NCBI RefSeq assembly: GCF_001487165.1
Contig: NZ_LN913006.1
Location: forward strand, 1,635,651-1,699,650
DNA length: 64,000 nt
Source of the DNA: Blautia massiliensis (ex Durand et al. 2017)
GTDB taxonomy: Bacteria; Bacillota; Clostridia; Lachnospirales; Lachnospiraceae
Reading direction: 5' to 3'
The notes below the pieces were generated by a model, which had not been told where the DNA came from, did not search any database, and saw nothing but the letters and a program-made list of their open reading frames with translations. Shown in pieces: positions 25,056 to 34,497 of this stretch. A program made the position numbers and the translations under genes. Position 1 is the first letter of the stretch. Each line of letters begins with the position of its first letter.

Positions 25056-27214
25056 GCCAATTCCTCCTCTGATAACTGACTCATGGCAATCTGGCGATAT
25101 ACCTCGCAGGATTTCATCAGCTCCTTATGGCTTCCGATCCCTGCCATATGTCCATCGTCCAGTACAAGGATCTTATCTGCATTTAAAATCGTACTGATAC
25201 GCTGTGCCACGATAATGGTTGTTGCTTCTTTTGTATGTTCTTTCAGCGCTTTTCGAAGTGTGCTGTCTGTTTTGAAATCCAGTGCGGAAAAGCTGTCGTC
25301 AAAGATAAAGATCTCCGGATCCTTTGCGATAGCTCTGGCAATGGAAAGCCTCTGCTTCTGTCCACCGGAAACATTGCTTCCTCCCTGTGCGATCGGAGTC
25401 TTATATCTCTCCGGCTTGGTGTCGATAAACTCCGTAGCCTGTGCAACCTCTGCTGCTTTTTTCACTGCGTCTTCCGAAATCTCTGTCTTTCCGTAACGGA
25501 TATTGGAATCAATGGTTCCTGAGAAAAGTACACCCTTCTGCGGAACGTAACCGATCCTGTCACGGACATCCTTCTGTGTCATTTTCCGGACATCCACACC
25601 ATCCACCTTCACAGATCCTTCTGTTGCATCATAGAAACGCGGGATCAGATTAATCAGTGTACTCTTACCGCTTCCTGTACTTCCGATGATCGCTACTGTC
25701 TCACCTTTTTCTGCCTTGAAGGAAATGTCTGTGATAACATTCTCTCCTGCCTCCGGATATGCGAAGCTTACATGATCAAATTCTACAGTACCCTTCACAT
25801 CCTGGGAAGGCTGTACCGGATTCTCCGGATCCTGGACACTGACTTCTGTCTCAAGCACCTCGTTGATACGGCGTGCAGATACATTTGCTCTCGGCAGCAT
25901 GATAGACATTGCTGTGATCATCAAAAATGACATGATGATCTGCATTGCATACTGGATAAATGCCATAACATCACCAACCTGCATACTTCCGCTATCTACC
26001 GCATAAGAACCGCTGTAGATGGTCAGTACGGAAACTGCGTTCATGATCAGCATCATCACCGGCATCATAAATGTCATACAACGGTTTACAAAGAGGTTTG
26101 TCTTCGTCAGAGTGATATTTGCATCCTCAAAACGCTCCTCCTCGTGTTTCTCCCGGCTGAATGCACGGATAACCGGAATACCGGTAAGGATTTCTCTTGT
26201 TACCAGGTTCAGCTTATCTACCATGGTCTGCAGGGCTGTAAATTTCGGCATTGCGATCCTGAACAGCATTGCCATAAATGCCATGATCAGTACAATGGCC
26301 ACCCCAAGGATCCATGTCATGGAGGAATCTCTCTGAAGCACGCGGATCACACCACCGATTCCAAGGATCGGCGCGTAAAGCACGATACGGAACATCATAG
26401 CCATTACCTGCTGGATCTGCTGGATATCGTTCGTGCATCGTGTGATCAGGGATGCTGTTGAAAACTTATGGTACTCTCTGCTGGAAAAACCTATGACTTT
26501 GTTATAAACCAGTCCACGGAGATCATGTCCCATAGATGCAGCAACTCTGGATGAAAGAAATACCACACATACTGCAGCCATCATGGTGACCAGTGCCATC
26601 AGCACCATGCGGATACCTGTTGCTTTCATGTAATCCATCTGTATGGCATCCACATCTTCACCCATGGCTTCATATTCTGCACGAACATAGGAAACACCTG
26701 CCTGTGTGATGATGGATTCCTGCATCTTGTCGATCTTTTCTCCGACCTGGTCCTTCATAGCAGCCAAAGCCTCTGCCGGCATCTGAGAAAGAGCCGCCAG
26801 TGGATCCGTCCCTTCCGGGATTCCCATTTTTGCAAGAGCTGCCTTTGATTCCTCACTGTCGGACGTCAGAGTAGAAACGATCACCATCGGTTTGCCGAAG
26901 ATATCGTTGAGTTCTTCTCTGTCTTCTTTGGAGATTTTATCCTTTAATACCAGATCATCTCCCTCTTCCTCATAAAATCCATCCACAGTTTTCGCATCAT
27001 CCTCTTCCATAAACAGCTTCAGACTGTCCATGGACGTCTTTCTGATCTTCTCAGGAACACTGTCTTCAATACCGTTCTGCTGAATTCCCACATTAATGAT
27101 ATTTGATGTGTAATTCGGCAGAGACAGATCACAGTATGCCTGAAGAAAAAGAAGCGCAATGATGAGTACGATGTAACCTGCAGATCGTTTCAGATATTTC
27201 ATCAGTTTAATCAC
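25052..27214 (-). CDS. ABC multidrug-type exporter half-transporter with extracellular insert
   Basis: A 720-aa protein, longer than its partner because an insert of about 130 residues, rich in Asp, Glu and Lys, separates the first two membrane segments (residues 40-200). This is a known feature of one half of BmrCD-like heterodimers and probably lies outside the cell. The ATPase domain has Walker A GSTGSGKST, signature VSGGQKQRLSIARA and Walker B IFIFDDSFSALD; the Asp in place of the usual catalytic Glu after Walker B suggests this half carries the degenerate site. It overlaps the MarR gene by 8 bp. Confidence 0.9.
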   Translation of the reverse strand: MIKLMKYLKRSAGYIVLIIALLFLQAYCDLSLPNYTSNIINVGIQQNGIEDSVPEKIRKTSMDSLKLFMEEDDAKTVDGFYEEEGDDLVLKDKISKEDREELNDIFGKPMVIVSTLTSDSEESKAALAKMGIPEGTDPLAALSQMPAEALAAMKDQVGEKIDKMQESIITQAGVSYVRAEYEAMGEDVDAIQMDYMKATGIRMVLMALVTMMAAVCVVFLSSRVAASMGHDLRGLVYNKVIGFSSREYHKFSTASLITRCTNDIQQIQQVMAMMFRIVLYAPILGIGGVIRVLQRDSSMTWILGVAIVLIMAFMAMLFRIAMPKFTALQTMVDKLNLVTREILTGIPVIRAFSREKHEEERFEDANITLTKTNLFVNRCMTFMMPVMMLIMNAVSVLTIYSGSYAVDSGSMQVGDVMAFIQYAMQIIMSFLMITAMSIMLPRANVSARRINEVLETEVSVQDPENPVQPSQDVKGTVEFDHVSFAYPEAGENVITDISFKAEKGETVAIIGSTGSGKSTLINLIPRFYDATEGSVKVDGVDVRKMTQKDVRDRIGYVPQKGVLFSGTIDSNIRYGKTEISEDAVKKAAEVAQATEFIDTKPERYKTPIAQGGSNVSGGQKQRLSIARAIAKDPEIFIFDDSFSALDFKTDSTLRKALKEHTKEATTIIVAQRISTILNADKILVLDDGHMAGIGSHKELMKSCEVYRQIAMSQLSEEELA

Positions 27215-27725
27215 GTTTCTGTTCCTTCCTTTCTGTCATTTCATCCGGATGAAGCTTTTCTATGGCTTCCTCCGGCTGGATCTTTTCAATATTTACAAGG
27301 ATCTGCTCCAGAAATCTCCGAAGCAGGCACTGTTCCGCCTCACTGAAGCCTTCCATCATCACAGCCTCATTTTTATGGATCCGTTCCAGTGCTTTTGCCT
27401 TGATTTCCTTTCCCTTTTCTGTCATGTAGATCCTGGTCACACGCTGATCCTTTTCATCCGGTTTCTTATAAAGAAAGCCTGCTTTCTCCAGTCTCTGTAT
27501 CGATACATTTACCGTAGGCGGCTTGATATGCAGGATCTTTGCAATTTCCCGCTGACTCAGGCCATCCCTTCCGGACACAAGCCCCAGAACCGGGATCTGT
27601 CCCGGATAAATCCCAAGCTCCTGCATCTGACCAAAGCATTTCGTCATAAAATGACGGTCTACCTTCATAAACAGAGATAAAAAACTGCTCTGCCTTTCTT
27701 TCTCATCTTCCTCCTTACAAAACAC
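27207..27725 (-). CDS. MarR family transcriptional regulator
   Basis: A 172-aa protein with the winged-helix core LGLVSGRDGLSQREIAKILHIKPPTVNVSIQRLEKAGFLYKK and the wing DEKDQRVTRIYMTEKG. It starts with GTG (GAGGAG lies 7-8 bases upstream); no in-frame ATG is near the site. As first gene of the MarR-ABC-ABC operon it is the likely repressor, acting at the TTAG-N4-CTAA dyad near 27802. Confidence 0.85.
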   Translation of the reverse strand: MFCKEEDEKERQSSFLSLFMKVDRHFMTKCFGQMQELGIYPGQIPVLGLVSGRDGLSQREIAKILHIKPPTVNVSIQRLEKAGFLYKKPDEKDQRVTRIYMTEKGKEIKAKALERIHKNEAVMMEGFSEAEQCLLRRFLEQILVNIEKIQPEEAIEKLHPDEMTERKEQKRD

Positions 27726-27801
27726 GCTGTCACTCCTCTCTCATCCGATCAGACACCTGCTCTTTGTTAATGATATACGAAGCAGTGATCTTCTTTTTTA
27801 A

Positions 27802-27813
27802 TTAGTCGGCTAA
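27802..27813 (-). promoter_or_regulatory. Candidate MarR operator and promoter region
   Basis: TTAGTCGGCTAA is an inverted repeat TTAG-N4-CTAA of the kind bound by MarR proteins. On the minus strand it lies just downstream of a TTGCAT-16-TATTAT promoter-like pair, where a bound repressor would block initiation. Confidence 0.45.
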
Positions 27814-27972
27814 CTATATATAATATACATCTGCACAAAAAATGCAATTGATTTTTGTGAATTTTACACTTTTTTAAGATTTACAGCTTCTTTAATTTCC
27901 ACCTAAAATCTATTAATTAATTTGTTAAACTAATTTATTTTCTGCTGTTTTTCCTATTTTTCCACAAAAAAA

Positions 27973-28004
27973 TACCCGCTTCGTTTTTTTATTCGAAACG
28001 GGTA
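27973..28004 (-). terminator. Terminator of the DUF4250 gene
   Basis: TACCCGcTTCG and CGAAaCGGGTA form an 11-bp stem with one mismatch. Seven Ts follow on the minus strand. Confidence 0.8.
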
Positions 28005-28026
28005 CTTCTTTCTGTTCCTGATTTTC

Positions 28027-28200
28027 TTATACAAACTGATTCACAGCCGGATCATAAGCATAATCGATCATGTCAAGCTTATCCTCCAGTTCTTTCCTGT
28101 CAAGTCCTCTGTCCTCGCAGAAAGCATTCAGGGAACTGTAAAAATCCCTCAGCTGCGTGTTCACATAGCTTAAAAGCATTACCGGGTCCTTTGGTATCAT
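28027..28200 (-). CDS. DUF4250 family protein
   Basis: A 57-aa protein, MIPKDPVMLLSYVNTQLRD then YDPAVNQFV at the end, matching small DUF4250 proteins common in Clostridia. The family has no assigned function. The start at 28200 gives the canonical MIPKDP N terminus; an upstream in-frame ATG would add 12 unusual residues. It is transcribed alone, between a TTGACA-17-GATAGT promoter and its own terminator. Confidence 0.75.
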   Translation of the reverse strand: MIPKDPVMLLSYVNTQLRDFYSSLNAFCEDRGLDRKELEDKLDMIDYAYDPAVNQFV

Positions 28201-28283
28201 AATCTGTTTCCATCCTTTTATCTGATATTTATCCAATATCCCAGATGCTGCTGTATAGCTGTCTGATCTGAAATATCAGATTT

Positions 28284-28312
28284 ACTATCTTACCAATTTT
28301 ATTTTTTGTCAA
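28284..28312 (-). promoter_or_regulatory. Promoter of the DUF4250 gene
   Basis: On the minus strand, TTGACA (28307-28312) and GATAGT (28284-28289) are 17 bp apart. A small dyad TCTGA-AATA-TCAGA follows just downstream at about 28268-28281. Confidence 0.6.
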
Positions 28313-28385
28313 GAGCCAGTAAAAAAATTTTTCAGGATTTTTTATTTCTTCAGTATCTGATAAAAATATTCCATTCCTTGTCCCA

Positions 28386-28452
28386 AAAAAAGAACTGCCT
28401 GGTTCCGATTTTCATCCTGAAATGGATTTCTATCAGAACCGACAGTTCTTTT
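28386..28452 (-). terminator. Terminator of clpB
   Basis: AAAGAACTG-CC-TGGTTC-CGAT and ATC-AGAACC-GA-CAGTTCTTT form a long interrupted stem right after the clpB stop codon. T-rich sequence (TTTTTTTGGG) follows on the minus strand. Confidence 0.7.
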
Positions 28453-28488
28453 CCTTGTCAATCTATCATAACTTTATGGAGTTATTTT

Positions 28489-31071
28489 TTACTTCGTGCT
28501 GACGGTAAACGCTCCATCCTTCACATCCAGCACAATGGTATCTCCGGCATGCACATCACCGGAAAGGATCTTCTTGGCCGTCAGTGTCTCCACATAATTC
28601 TGGAGATAACGCTTCAGAGGACGTGCGCCGTAAACCGGATCATAACCGTTATCCACTACCATCTGTTTGGCAGCATCTGTAAGCTCCAGAGAAAGCTCCT
28701 GGTCAGCCAGACGGTCGCTGAGCTCTTTGACCATAAGATCTACGATCTTACCTACATTATCCTTGGTCAGCGGCTTGAACATGATGATCTCATCCAGACG
28801 GTTCAGAAATTCCGGACGGAAATGACCACGAAGATCATTCATAACCTGTTCCTGTGCCTCCGGTTTGATATCTCCCTTCTCGTCGATACCGTCAAGAAGG
28901 TACGGAGAACCAATGTTGGAAGTCATGATCAGGATCGTATTCTTAAAATCAACCGTACGTCCCTGTGAATCCGTGATACGTCCATCGTCCAGTACCTGCA
29001 GAAGTACATTGAATACATCCGGGTGAGCCTTCTCGATCTCATCAAAAAGAACAACACTGTACGGTTTTCTTCGAACGGCCTCTGTCAGCTGTCCGCCTTC
29101 CTCATATCCGACATATCCTGGAGGCGCTCCAATCAGACGGGACACGGAATATTTCTCCATGTATTCACTCATATCGATACGGACCATATTCTGCTCATCG
29201 TCAAACAGTGTGGCAGCCAGAGTCTTGGCAAGCTCTGTTTTACCAACACCGGTTGGTCCGAGGAACAGGAAGGAACCAATCGGCTTTGTGGGATCCTTGA
29301 TTCCGGCTTTGGAACGAAGGATCGCATCTGTTACAAGACGAACACCCTCATCCTGTCCTACTACACGTTTGTGCAGCTCATCCTCAAGGCCCAGCAGCTT
29401 GGTTCTCTCACCTTCTGTCAGCTTGGTTACCGGAATACCGGTCCATCTGGAAATGATACGAGCAATCTCATCATCTGTGACAGCCTCATGTACCAGGCTT
29501 CTGTCACTCTCCTTAACCTGCTTCTCCTCAACTTCCAGCTGCTGCTGAAGCTTCGGCAGCTCGCCGTACTGCAGCTCTGCTGCTTTCTCCAGATCGTAAT
29601 TCTGTTTTGCTTTCTGGATCTGTTTATTGATATCCTCGATCTGCTCACGCAATTTCTGAAGCTTCTCTACGGAATGCTTCTCATTATCCCACTGAGCTTT
29701 CTGGGTATTAAAAGTATCTCTCAGCTCTGCAAGTTCTTTCTGCAGATCAGCCAGACGCTCTTTACTTAAGTTGTCAGTTTCTTTTTTCAGGGCAGACTCT
29801 TCAATCTCCAGCTGCATGATCTTACGTCTCTGCTCATCCAGCTCTGTAGGCATGGAATCCAGCTCCGTCTTGATCAGCGCACAGGCCTCATCAACAAGGT
29901 CGATTGCCTTATCCGGGAGAAAACGGTCTGTAATGTATCTGTGTGAAAGTGTGGCAGCTGCAACCAATGCACTGTCTGTGATCTTAACACCGTGGAATAC
30001 CTCATATCTTTCCTTCAGGCCACGGAGAATGGAAATGGTATCTTCCACTGTCGGCTCATTTACCATAACCGGCTGGAAACGACGGGCAAGTGCAGCATCC
30101 TTCTCAATGTACTGTCGGTACTCATCCAGAGTTGTTGCTCCGATACAGTGCAGCTCACCTCTGGCAAGCATAGGCTTCAGCATGTTTCCTGCGTCCATGG
30201 CGCCGTCTGTCTTACCTGCACCCACGATCAGATGAAGTTCATCGATAAACAGAATGATCTGTCCTTCGCTCTTCTTCACTTCCTCAAGTACCGCTTTCAG
30301 ACGTTCCTCAAACTCACCACGATACTTGGCACCTGCAACCAGCGCACCCATATCCAGGGCAAAAATCTTCTTATTCTTAAGACCTTCCGGTACATCTCCT
30401 GCCACAATACGCTGTGCCAGTCCCTCAATGGCTGCTGTTTTACCAACGCCAGGCTCACCGATGAGAACCGGGTTGTTCTTGGTCTTACGGGAAAGGATAC
30501 GGATAATATTACGGATTTCCATATCACGGCCGATCACCGGATCAAGCTTCTGATTCTTCGCCTTCTCCACAAGATCCTCACCATATTTATTCAGAGTATC
30601 ATAGGTTGCCTCCGGGTTGTCACTGACAACTCTCTGATTTCCTCTGACTGTAGATAATGCCTGAAGAAAACGCTCTCTGGTGATTCCAAACTCATTGAAT
30701 ATTTTCTTCATGCTCGGGCTTGGATTCTTCAGCATAGAAAGAAAGAGATGTTCAACCGATACATACTCATCTCCCATAGCCTTCGCTTCATCCTCTGCAC
30801 TGACCAGTGCCTTGTTCAGATACTGGCCAAAGTGAAGCTGTCCACCGGAAACCTTAACTTTGGCATCCAATGCTTTCTTTACTGTGTCAATAAAATATTC
30901 CTTCTGGATTTCCATCTTCTCGATCAGCTTGAGGATCAGGCTGTCCTCCTGTGTCAGCAAGGCATACAGAAGGTGTTCCTCTTCGATCTCCTGATTGCCA
31001 TATTCATAAGCAATCTTTTCAAGATCCTGGACAGCCTGTACGGATTTCTGTGTAAATTTACTGATATTCAT
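28489..31071 (-). CDS. clpB: ATP-dependent disaggregase ClpB
   Basis: An 860-aa protein, full length for ClpB. The N-terminal Clp repeat domain (1-145) is followed by AAA+ domain 1 (Walker A GEPGVGKT at 205-212), a coiled-coil middle domain of about 120 residues (approximately 400-525) that distinguishes ClpB from ClpC/ClpA, and AAA+ domain 2 (Walker A GPTGVGKT, Walker [12 protein letters not shown]). With DnaK it rescues aggregated proteins after heat stress. The CIRCE operator at 31168-31194 places it in the HrcA regulon. Its promoter abuts an integrated element. Confidence 0.97.
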   Translation of the reverse strand: MNISKFTQKSVQAVQDLEKIAYEYGNQEIEEEHLLYALLTQEDSLILKLIEKMEIQKEYFIDTVKKALDAKVKVSGGQLHFGQYLNKALVSAEDEAKAMGDEYVSVEHLFLSMLKNPSPSMKKIFNEFGITRERFLQALSTVRGNQRVVSDNPEATYDTLNKYGEDLVEKAKNQKLDPVIGRDMEIRNIIRILSRKTKNNPVLIGEPGVGKTAAIEGLAQRIVAGDVPEGLKNKKIFALDMGALVAGAKYRGEFEERLKAVLEEVKKSEGQIILFIDELHLIVGAGKTDGAMDAGNMLKPMLARGELHCIGATTLDEYRQYIEKDAALARRFQPVMVNEPTVEDTISILRGLKERYEVFHGVKITDSALVAAATLSHRYITDRFLPDKAIDLVDEACALIKTELDSMPTELDEQRRKIMQLEIEESALKKETDNLSKERLADLQKELAELRDTFNTQKAQWDNEKHSVEKLQKLREQIEDINKQIQKAKQNYDLEKAAELQYGELPKLQQQLEVEEKQVKESDRSLVHEAVTDDEIARIISRWTGIPVTKLTEGERTKLLGLEDELHKRVVGQDEGVRLVTDAILRSKAGIKDPTKPIGSFLFLGPTGVGKTELAKTLAATLFDDEQNMVRIDMSEYMEKYSVSRLIGAPPGYVGYEEGGQLTEAVRRKPYSVVLFDEIEKAHPDVFNVLLQVLDDGRITDSQGRTVDFKNTILIMTSNIGSPYLLDGIDEKGDIKPEAQEQVMNDLRGHFRPEFLNRLDEIIMFKPLTKDNVGKIVDLMVKELSDRLADQELSLELTDAAKQMVVDNGYDPVYGARPLKRYLQNYVETLTAKKILSGDVHAGDTIVLDVKDGAFTVSTK

Positions 31072-31151
31072 AGGCTTTCCTCCTATTCTATGAAAAGCAT
31101 TTCCAATATTCGCATACTGGAAATGCTGTGCTTTTTTCTTGTTCTAGGAGA

Positions 31152-31194
31152 ACTATAACACCGTTTGTTAGCACTGTCAAGAGGTGAGTGCTAA
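31152..31194 (-). promoter_or_regulatory. clpB promoter with CIRCE operator (HrcA site)
   Basis: On the minus strand the CIRCE dyad TTAGCACTC-N9-CAGTGCTAA (31168-31194) differs from consensus in one base. TTGACA (31175-31180) lies across the CIRCE spacer and right arm, and TATAGT (31152-31157) follows after 17 bp. HrcA bound here would cover the -35. The first half of the dyad is also part of the 19-bp element-end repeat. Confidence 0.85.
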
Positions 31195-31195
31195 T
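31177..31195 (+). repeat. Left attachment-site repeat (attL core)
   Basis: A 19-bp sequence identical to 41495-41513. It contains one arm of CIRCE (GAGTGCTAA) and four bases of the clpB -35, so the target site is the clpB promoter itself. Confidence 0.65.
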
Positions 31196-31202
31196 ATTTT
31201 GA

Positions 31203-31240
31203 GATTTTTTTTGCAAACCTTGATTTTACGAGGTTTGCAA
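31203..31240 (-). terminator. Terminator of the integrase gene
   Basis: TTGCAAACCT and AGGTTTGCAA form a perfect 10-bp stem (31211-31240) with a 10-base loop. On the minus strand it runs into eight Ts, insulating clpB from integrase transcription. Confidence 0.8.
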
Positions 31241-31277
31241 CACTTTTTCTTCCTTATAATCATCACTTTTTCTTGAT

Positions 31278-31319
31278 TTGACACCATTTTGACACCAATT
31301 TTTTTATTTTTGGTGTCAA
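31278..31319. repeat. Three copies of TTGACACCA beside attL
   Basis: TTGACACCA occurs at 31278-31286 and 31289-31297, and inverted at 31311-31319, overlapping the end of int. Short repeats next to an attachment core are typical arm-type integrase binding sites. Confidence 0.5.
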
Positions 31320-32533
31320 CTAATTGCTACGCTTTCCAGCCTTGTGATTTCACTCTCAATTCTGGACATCTCACTTACATGGTTATATACGTCCATTGTT
31401 ACATCTATGTGGGCGTGTCCCATAATATATTGAAGAACTTTTATGTCTATCCTCTTTTCTGCCATTCTGGTACAAGCCGTATATCGCATAATGTGAGCGG
31501 ATACCGTTGGTAACAATTCAGCATTTCTATGTTCAGTCTTTGCAATTTGAACTTCTTTTTTGTTATATGCGTCTACAATATTATATAAGATATTGTTTAT
31601 TGCACTAGGCATGAGCGGTCTGCCGGACTTTGCCATGAAAATGAATCCTTTATAACCGTCTATCTCAACATCTTTTCCTTTTTGAAGCATAAAGTTTAAT
31701 TTCTTTTGTTCTTCAAATGCTCTTTGTACATCTGATGTCATAGGGATATTTCGGATTCCAGAATCCGTCTTTGGCGTGGAAATATGGAATTTATAGCCAT
31801 CTCCTAAATCTTTATAAATCAACTGATGGTCAATACTTACCGCTTTTGTTCTGACATCTACATCTTCCCAAGTCAATCCAATCAGTTCTCCGCACCTTAC
31901 ACCAGTTCCTAACATGATTCTGAGCATTGGATAGTAGGTGTTGTATACTTGATTATTTTTCACAAATTCCAGCATTTTTTCCTGTTGTAAAACTGTTAAG
32001 GCAATACGTTCTTCTGCCTGTCTACCATAATCACTGATAGAAAACTTTGCCGGATTCTTGCGGATAATATCATCATCAACAGCCATTTCCAGTGCCGGAT
32101 AAATCATATTGTTAATAAATTTTATTGTAGAATATGCGTATCCCGCTTTAGAAAGTTTTGAGTAAAACGATTTGATGTGTGATGGTAAAATCTGAACAAC
32201 CTTGATGTTTCCAATTTCGTCTTTGACACGATTCTCCCATGTTTTCAGATAATTTGCTCTAGTAGATTCTTTCAGCTCCCCAGTGGACATATATCTTTCA
32301 AACAATTTATTAAGAGTAAGTTTTTTGATTGCTCCATCAGTTAAAATGTTATCTTCCAAGTCTTTTGCAATCTGCTTTTCCTTTTCCCTTAATTCCGGTA
32401 AATCCTTTGCATATACTGTCAGACGTTTTCCGCTTCTTATATCTGTATAACGGTAACTGTATCTACCATCTTTACGCCAGCTTTCGCCCTCTCTTAATTT
32501 TCTTCCTTTATGGTCTTTTCTGCTATTTGCCAT
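31316..32533 (-). CDS. int: Tyrosine recombinase (Tn916-type integrase)
   Basis: A 405-aa protein, the same length as Tn916 Int. An N-terminal arm-binding domain (RKLREGESWRKDGRYSYRYTD) is followed by a core-binding SAM-like domain and the catalytic domain. Active-site residues are visible: Arg in GTGVRCGELIGL, His and Arg in SAHIMRYTACTR, His in IMGHAHIDVT and the nucleophilic Tyr in MDVYNHV. It joins the element ends to the chromosome and excises them with Xis. The ATG at 32533 has AAGGA about 9 bases upstream and gives the MANSRKDHKGR start. Confidence 0.93.
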   Translation of the reverse strand: MANSRKDHKGRKLREGESWRKDGRYSYRYTDIRSGKRLTVYAKDLPELREKEKQIAKDLEDNILTDGAIKKLTLNKLFERYMSTGELKESTRANYLKTWENRVKDEIGNIKVVQILPSHIKSFYSKLSKAGYAYSTIKFINNMIYPALEMAVDDDIIRKNPAKFSISDYGRQAEERIALTVLQQEKMLEFVKNNQVYNTYYPMLRIMLGTGVRCGELIGLTWEDVDVRTKAVSIDHQLIYKDLGDGYKFHISTPKTDSGIRNIPMTSDVQRAFEEQKKLNFMLQKGKDVEIDGYKGFIFMAKSGRPLMPSAINNILYNIVDAYNKKEVQIAKTEHRNAELLPTVSAHIMRYTACTRMAEKRIDIKVLQYIMGHAHIDVTMDVYNHVSEMSRIESEITRLESVAIS

Positions 32534-32638
32534 GAGAAACATTCCTTTCTGTAATAGCCCCCTTTTTTGTTCTCATGACGTGGTTATGTCTATAAATATT
32601 ATACCATATATCACAAGAAACATAAACGAAAAAGGGTG

Positions 32639-32833
32639 TTATTCTTCCAGATATGAGAGGTAATTTTTGACTTTTTCTACCGAATAAAGAACCCTACGTC
32701 CAATCACAATTTTTGCTCCTGCCTGTTCTCCAATCTTTCTTGCAGTAGCATGACCACAAGATAACATTGCAGATAATTTATCTATATTTACCGTTATCGG
32801 CTGTGAAGTTGGTCTTTCTTTTGTTTTGTTCAT
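32639..32833 (-). CDS. xis: Excisionase-type small HTH protein
   Basis: A 64-aa protein directly upstream of int on the same strand. IDKLSAMLSCGHATARKIGEQAGA followed by a short wing (VIGRRVLYSVEKVKNYL) is the winged-helix excisionase/MerR-like fold of small DNA-bending proteins. In such elements the protein tips the integrase reaction toward excision. An AAGGAGG site precedes the ATG. The assignment rests on fold pattern and position. Confidence 0.7.
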   Translation of the reverse strand: MNKTKERPTSQPITVNIDKLSAMLSCGHATARKIGEQAGAKIVIGRRVLYSVEKVKNYLSYLEE

Positions 32834-32927
32834 CTGTCAGTCCTCCTTTTACCGACCTGTATTATCGTCATTTTCTGCACACCAGTAAAAGTATCACTCT
32901 CCTTTACCATGTGCTTTTTATAAGCAG

Positions 32928-33158
32928 TCAGACGGCTTCGGCAAGCTCCGCTGGTATCTCAACCATTCCCATTCCTGTGGGCTGAACCGTGTCATACGGG
33001 TGTATCATTATCCTGTGTTGCAGGTCATGGCAGAACGACTTTTCCAACGGTCGCTCCCAGATCATTGCATGAATCGCTATCTCCCGATTTGAAAAGTCAC
33101 GGCGTACAATCTCTGACGGCTCACTGCAAGCACAAACGTATCTGACTACTTTATTCAC
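32928..33158 (-). CDS. Possible small element protein, unknown
   Basis: An open frame of 76 aa, ending CHDLQHRIMIHPYDTVQPTG...IPAELAEAV. The lower part looks protein-like rather than random, and similar text seems to recur upstream of excisionase genes in Clostridial elements, but I do not recognise a domain. The promoter at 33137-33165 overlaps its proposed start, so translation, if any, would begin at an internal codon. It may instead be an untranslated leader. Confidence 0.3.
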   Translation of the reverse strand: MNKVVRYVCACSEPSEIVRRDFSNREIAIHAMIWERPLEKSFCHDLQHRIMIHPYDTVQPTGMGMVEIPAELAEAV

Positions 33159-33165
33159 TTGTCAA
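33137..33165 (-). promoter_or_regulatory. Promoter upstream of xis-int
   Basis: On the minus strand TTGACA (33160-33165) is 17 bp from GATACG (33137-33142). The -10 is imperfect. It would drive the 32928 frame, xis and int. Confidence 0.4.
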
Positions 33166-33237
33166 AGAACTGTTAGGCTCTTGTCAGCCTGTATCAATTC
33201 ATTTTTACAAATGGACTGATACAGAATGATAAGAAAA

Positions 33238-33280
33238 AGCGGAACAGGAAAGAGGGGAGTTTGTTAAATCATGCTCCGCT
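33238..33280 (-). terminator. Terminator after the sigma-factor/HTH genes
   Basis: AGCGGAgCA and TGtTCCGCT on the minus strand form a stem followed by TTTTTCTT, just past the stop codon at 33291. Confidence 0.6.
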
Positions 33281-33290
33281 CAAATATTAC

Positions 33291-33530
33291 TTAATGTTCG
33301 TCTATTTCAAATTCACATATCATTTTCAAAAGGGCTTCTCTGATACGTCCCTTTAATTCCATATCAACCACAATGTATACGTTGCCGTATTCATCGTAGA
33401 ATGGGCGTAAACAGCATTTTGATATGTACGCTTCATAGAACAGCAACAGCTTCTCTATGGCGTTTTCGTTACCGTCTACGGCTGATGATATGAGGTAGAA
33501 AGATGGAAGTGTATGTTGCTTATTCTTCAT
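33291..33530 (-). CDS. Helix-turn-helix protein, Tn916 Orf8-like
   Basis: A 79-aa protein: LPSFYLISSAVDGNENAIEKLLLFYEAYISK, then YDEYGNVYIVVDMELKGRIREALLKMI. This matches the small HTH_16-type proteins that accompany the sigma factor in Tn916-family elements, where the N-terminal part resembles sigma region 1/2. It overlaps the sigma-like gene by 11 bp and is probably translationally coupled to it. It is thought to help control element transfer genes. Confidence 0.7.
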   Translation of the reverse strand: MKNKQHTLPSFYLISSAVDGNENAIEKLLLFYEAYISKCCLRPFYDEYGNVYIVVDMELKGRIREALLKMICEFEIDEH

Positions 33531-33957
33531 CTTGTTTTTTCTCCTTTAATTGTTTTCTGATTTCTTCAAGTGAATTTCTTCTGTGCCTGTATGATGTACT
33601 TCGGTTGATGTTCAGCTTTTCGCCTATCTCCGAATCACTCATATCCAAGAAGAAAAACATCAATACAATGTTCCGGCTCTGCTCCGGCAACTGTTTCAGT
33701 GCTTCTGCAAGTTCTTCATCAAGTACACGGATTTCTATACCGCACACATCGAACGTTGTATATTCACTTTCGTAATCGTCCCATACAATCAATTTTTCAA
33801 CAACAATCTCTGGAAGCTCACAAAAGGATACTTCCTTTGCCTGTCGTCTGGCTAATTCCTTGCGGTAATTACGGACAATTCCTTTCACAACTTTTTTGAG
33901 CTTACAGTCGAACTGACACTGTATCGTCTTTTGGAAGTCTGACGGTTTCACAATCAC
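33520..33957 (-). CDS. Sigma-70-like factor, Tn916 Orf7-like
   Basis: A 145-aa protein. The C-terminal half has sigma region 4: ALKQLPEQSRNIVLMFFFLDMSDSEIGEKLNINRSTSYRHRRNSLEEIRKQL, a helix-turn-helix that would contact a -35 element. The N-terminal half is reduced and region 2 is not obvious. In Tn916 the equivalent gene activates excision and conjugation. Here the genes it would normally switch on (transfer functions) are missing. Confidence 0.8.
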   Translation of the reverse strand: MIVKPSDFQKTIQCQFDCKLKKVVKGIVRNYRKELARRQAKEVSFCELPEIVVEKLIVWDDYESEYTTFDVCGIEIRVLDEELAEALKQLPEQSRNIVLMFFFLDMSDSEIGEKLNINRSTSYRHRRNSLEEIRKQLKEKKQDEE

Positions 33958-34228
33958 ACCCCCTTTCCGCTATGAAGTGAAAAGTATGTATCCCTCTTTC
34001 CGCACCATATCTGTACAGCAGGGTGTGATTTGTTGCAGAATCAAAAAAATTCTTTATGTTATAAAAAAGACAAAATGCGTCTGCTCGCAGAACGCAAGTA
34101 AACGCATAGGAAATAAAAAAGCCAGTATATTGAATTGTCAGTTCGTATTTATAGTCGAAATTACCCGGAGAGGGAGCTACGCTTTTTTTAATTGATGTAA
34201 CTCATGTACACTATGAATAACCAAAACA

Positions 34229-34388
34229 GACACGGTAAATCAACCTCCAATCGGCTACCGTGTCCCTGCAAGTCGTCATAGGTTTGTGTAAACGCAAAGA
34301 AACGGCGGCTCTGAAAATCAAAGTCGCCGTTTCATACGCGCATGAAAATATGTCTGCTCCACGACGGCTTTTTTTCTTTTGCCGTCGT
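34229..34388 (-). terminator. Three consecutive hairpins after the histidine kinase gene
   Basis: Stems GACACGGTA/TACCGTGTC (34229-34264), AAACGGCG/CGCCGTTT (34300-34332) and ACGACGGC/GCCGTCGT (34361-34388) lie one after another. On the minus strand they follow the kinase stop codon, so they probably terminate the immunity operon. The rest of 33958-34497 holds AT-rich sequence with no convincing gene. Confidence 0.5.
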
Positions 34389-34497
34389 CCGGCAGATTGC
34401 ATTTTTATTCTTTACTTATATGCTATATGTTAATTTTGTGGATTTCATAAAGATTTGAAAAATAATGAGCGATACCGCAGTACCGCTCACCAAATTT

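Noticed and set aside
34211-34402. 63-codon minus-strand frame after the histidine kinase
   Set aside because: It runs through three consecutive hairpins; the coding appearance comes from the stems.
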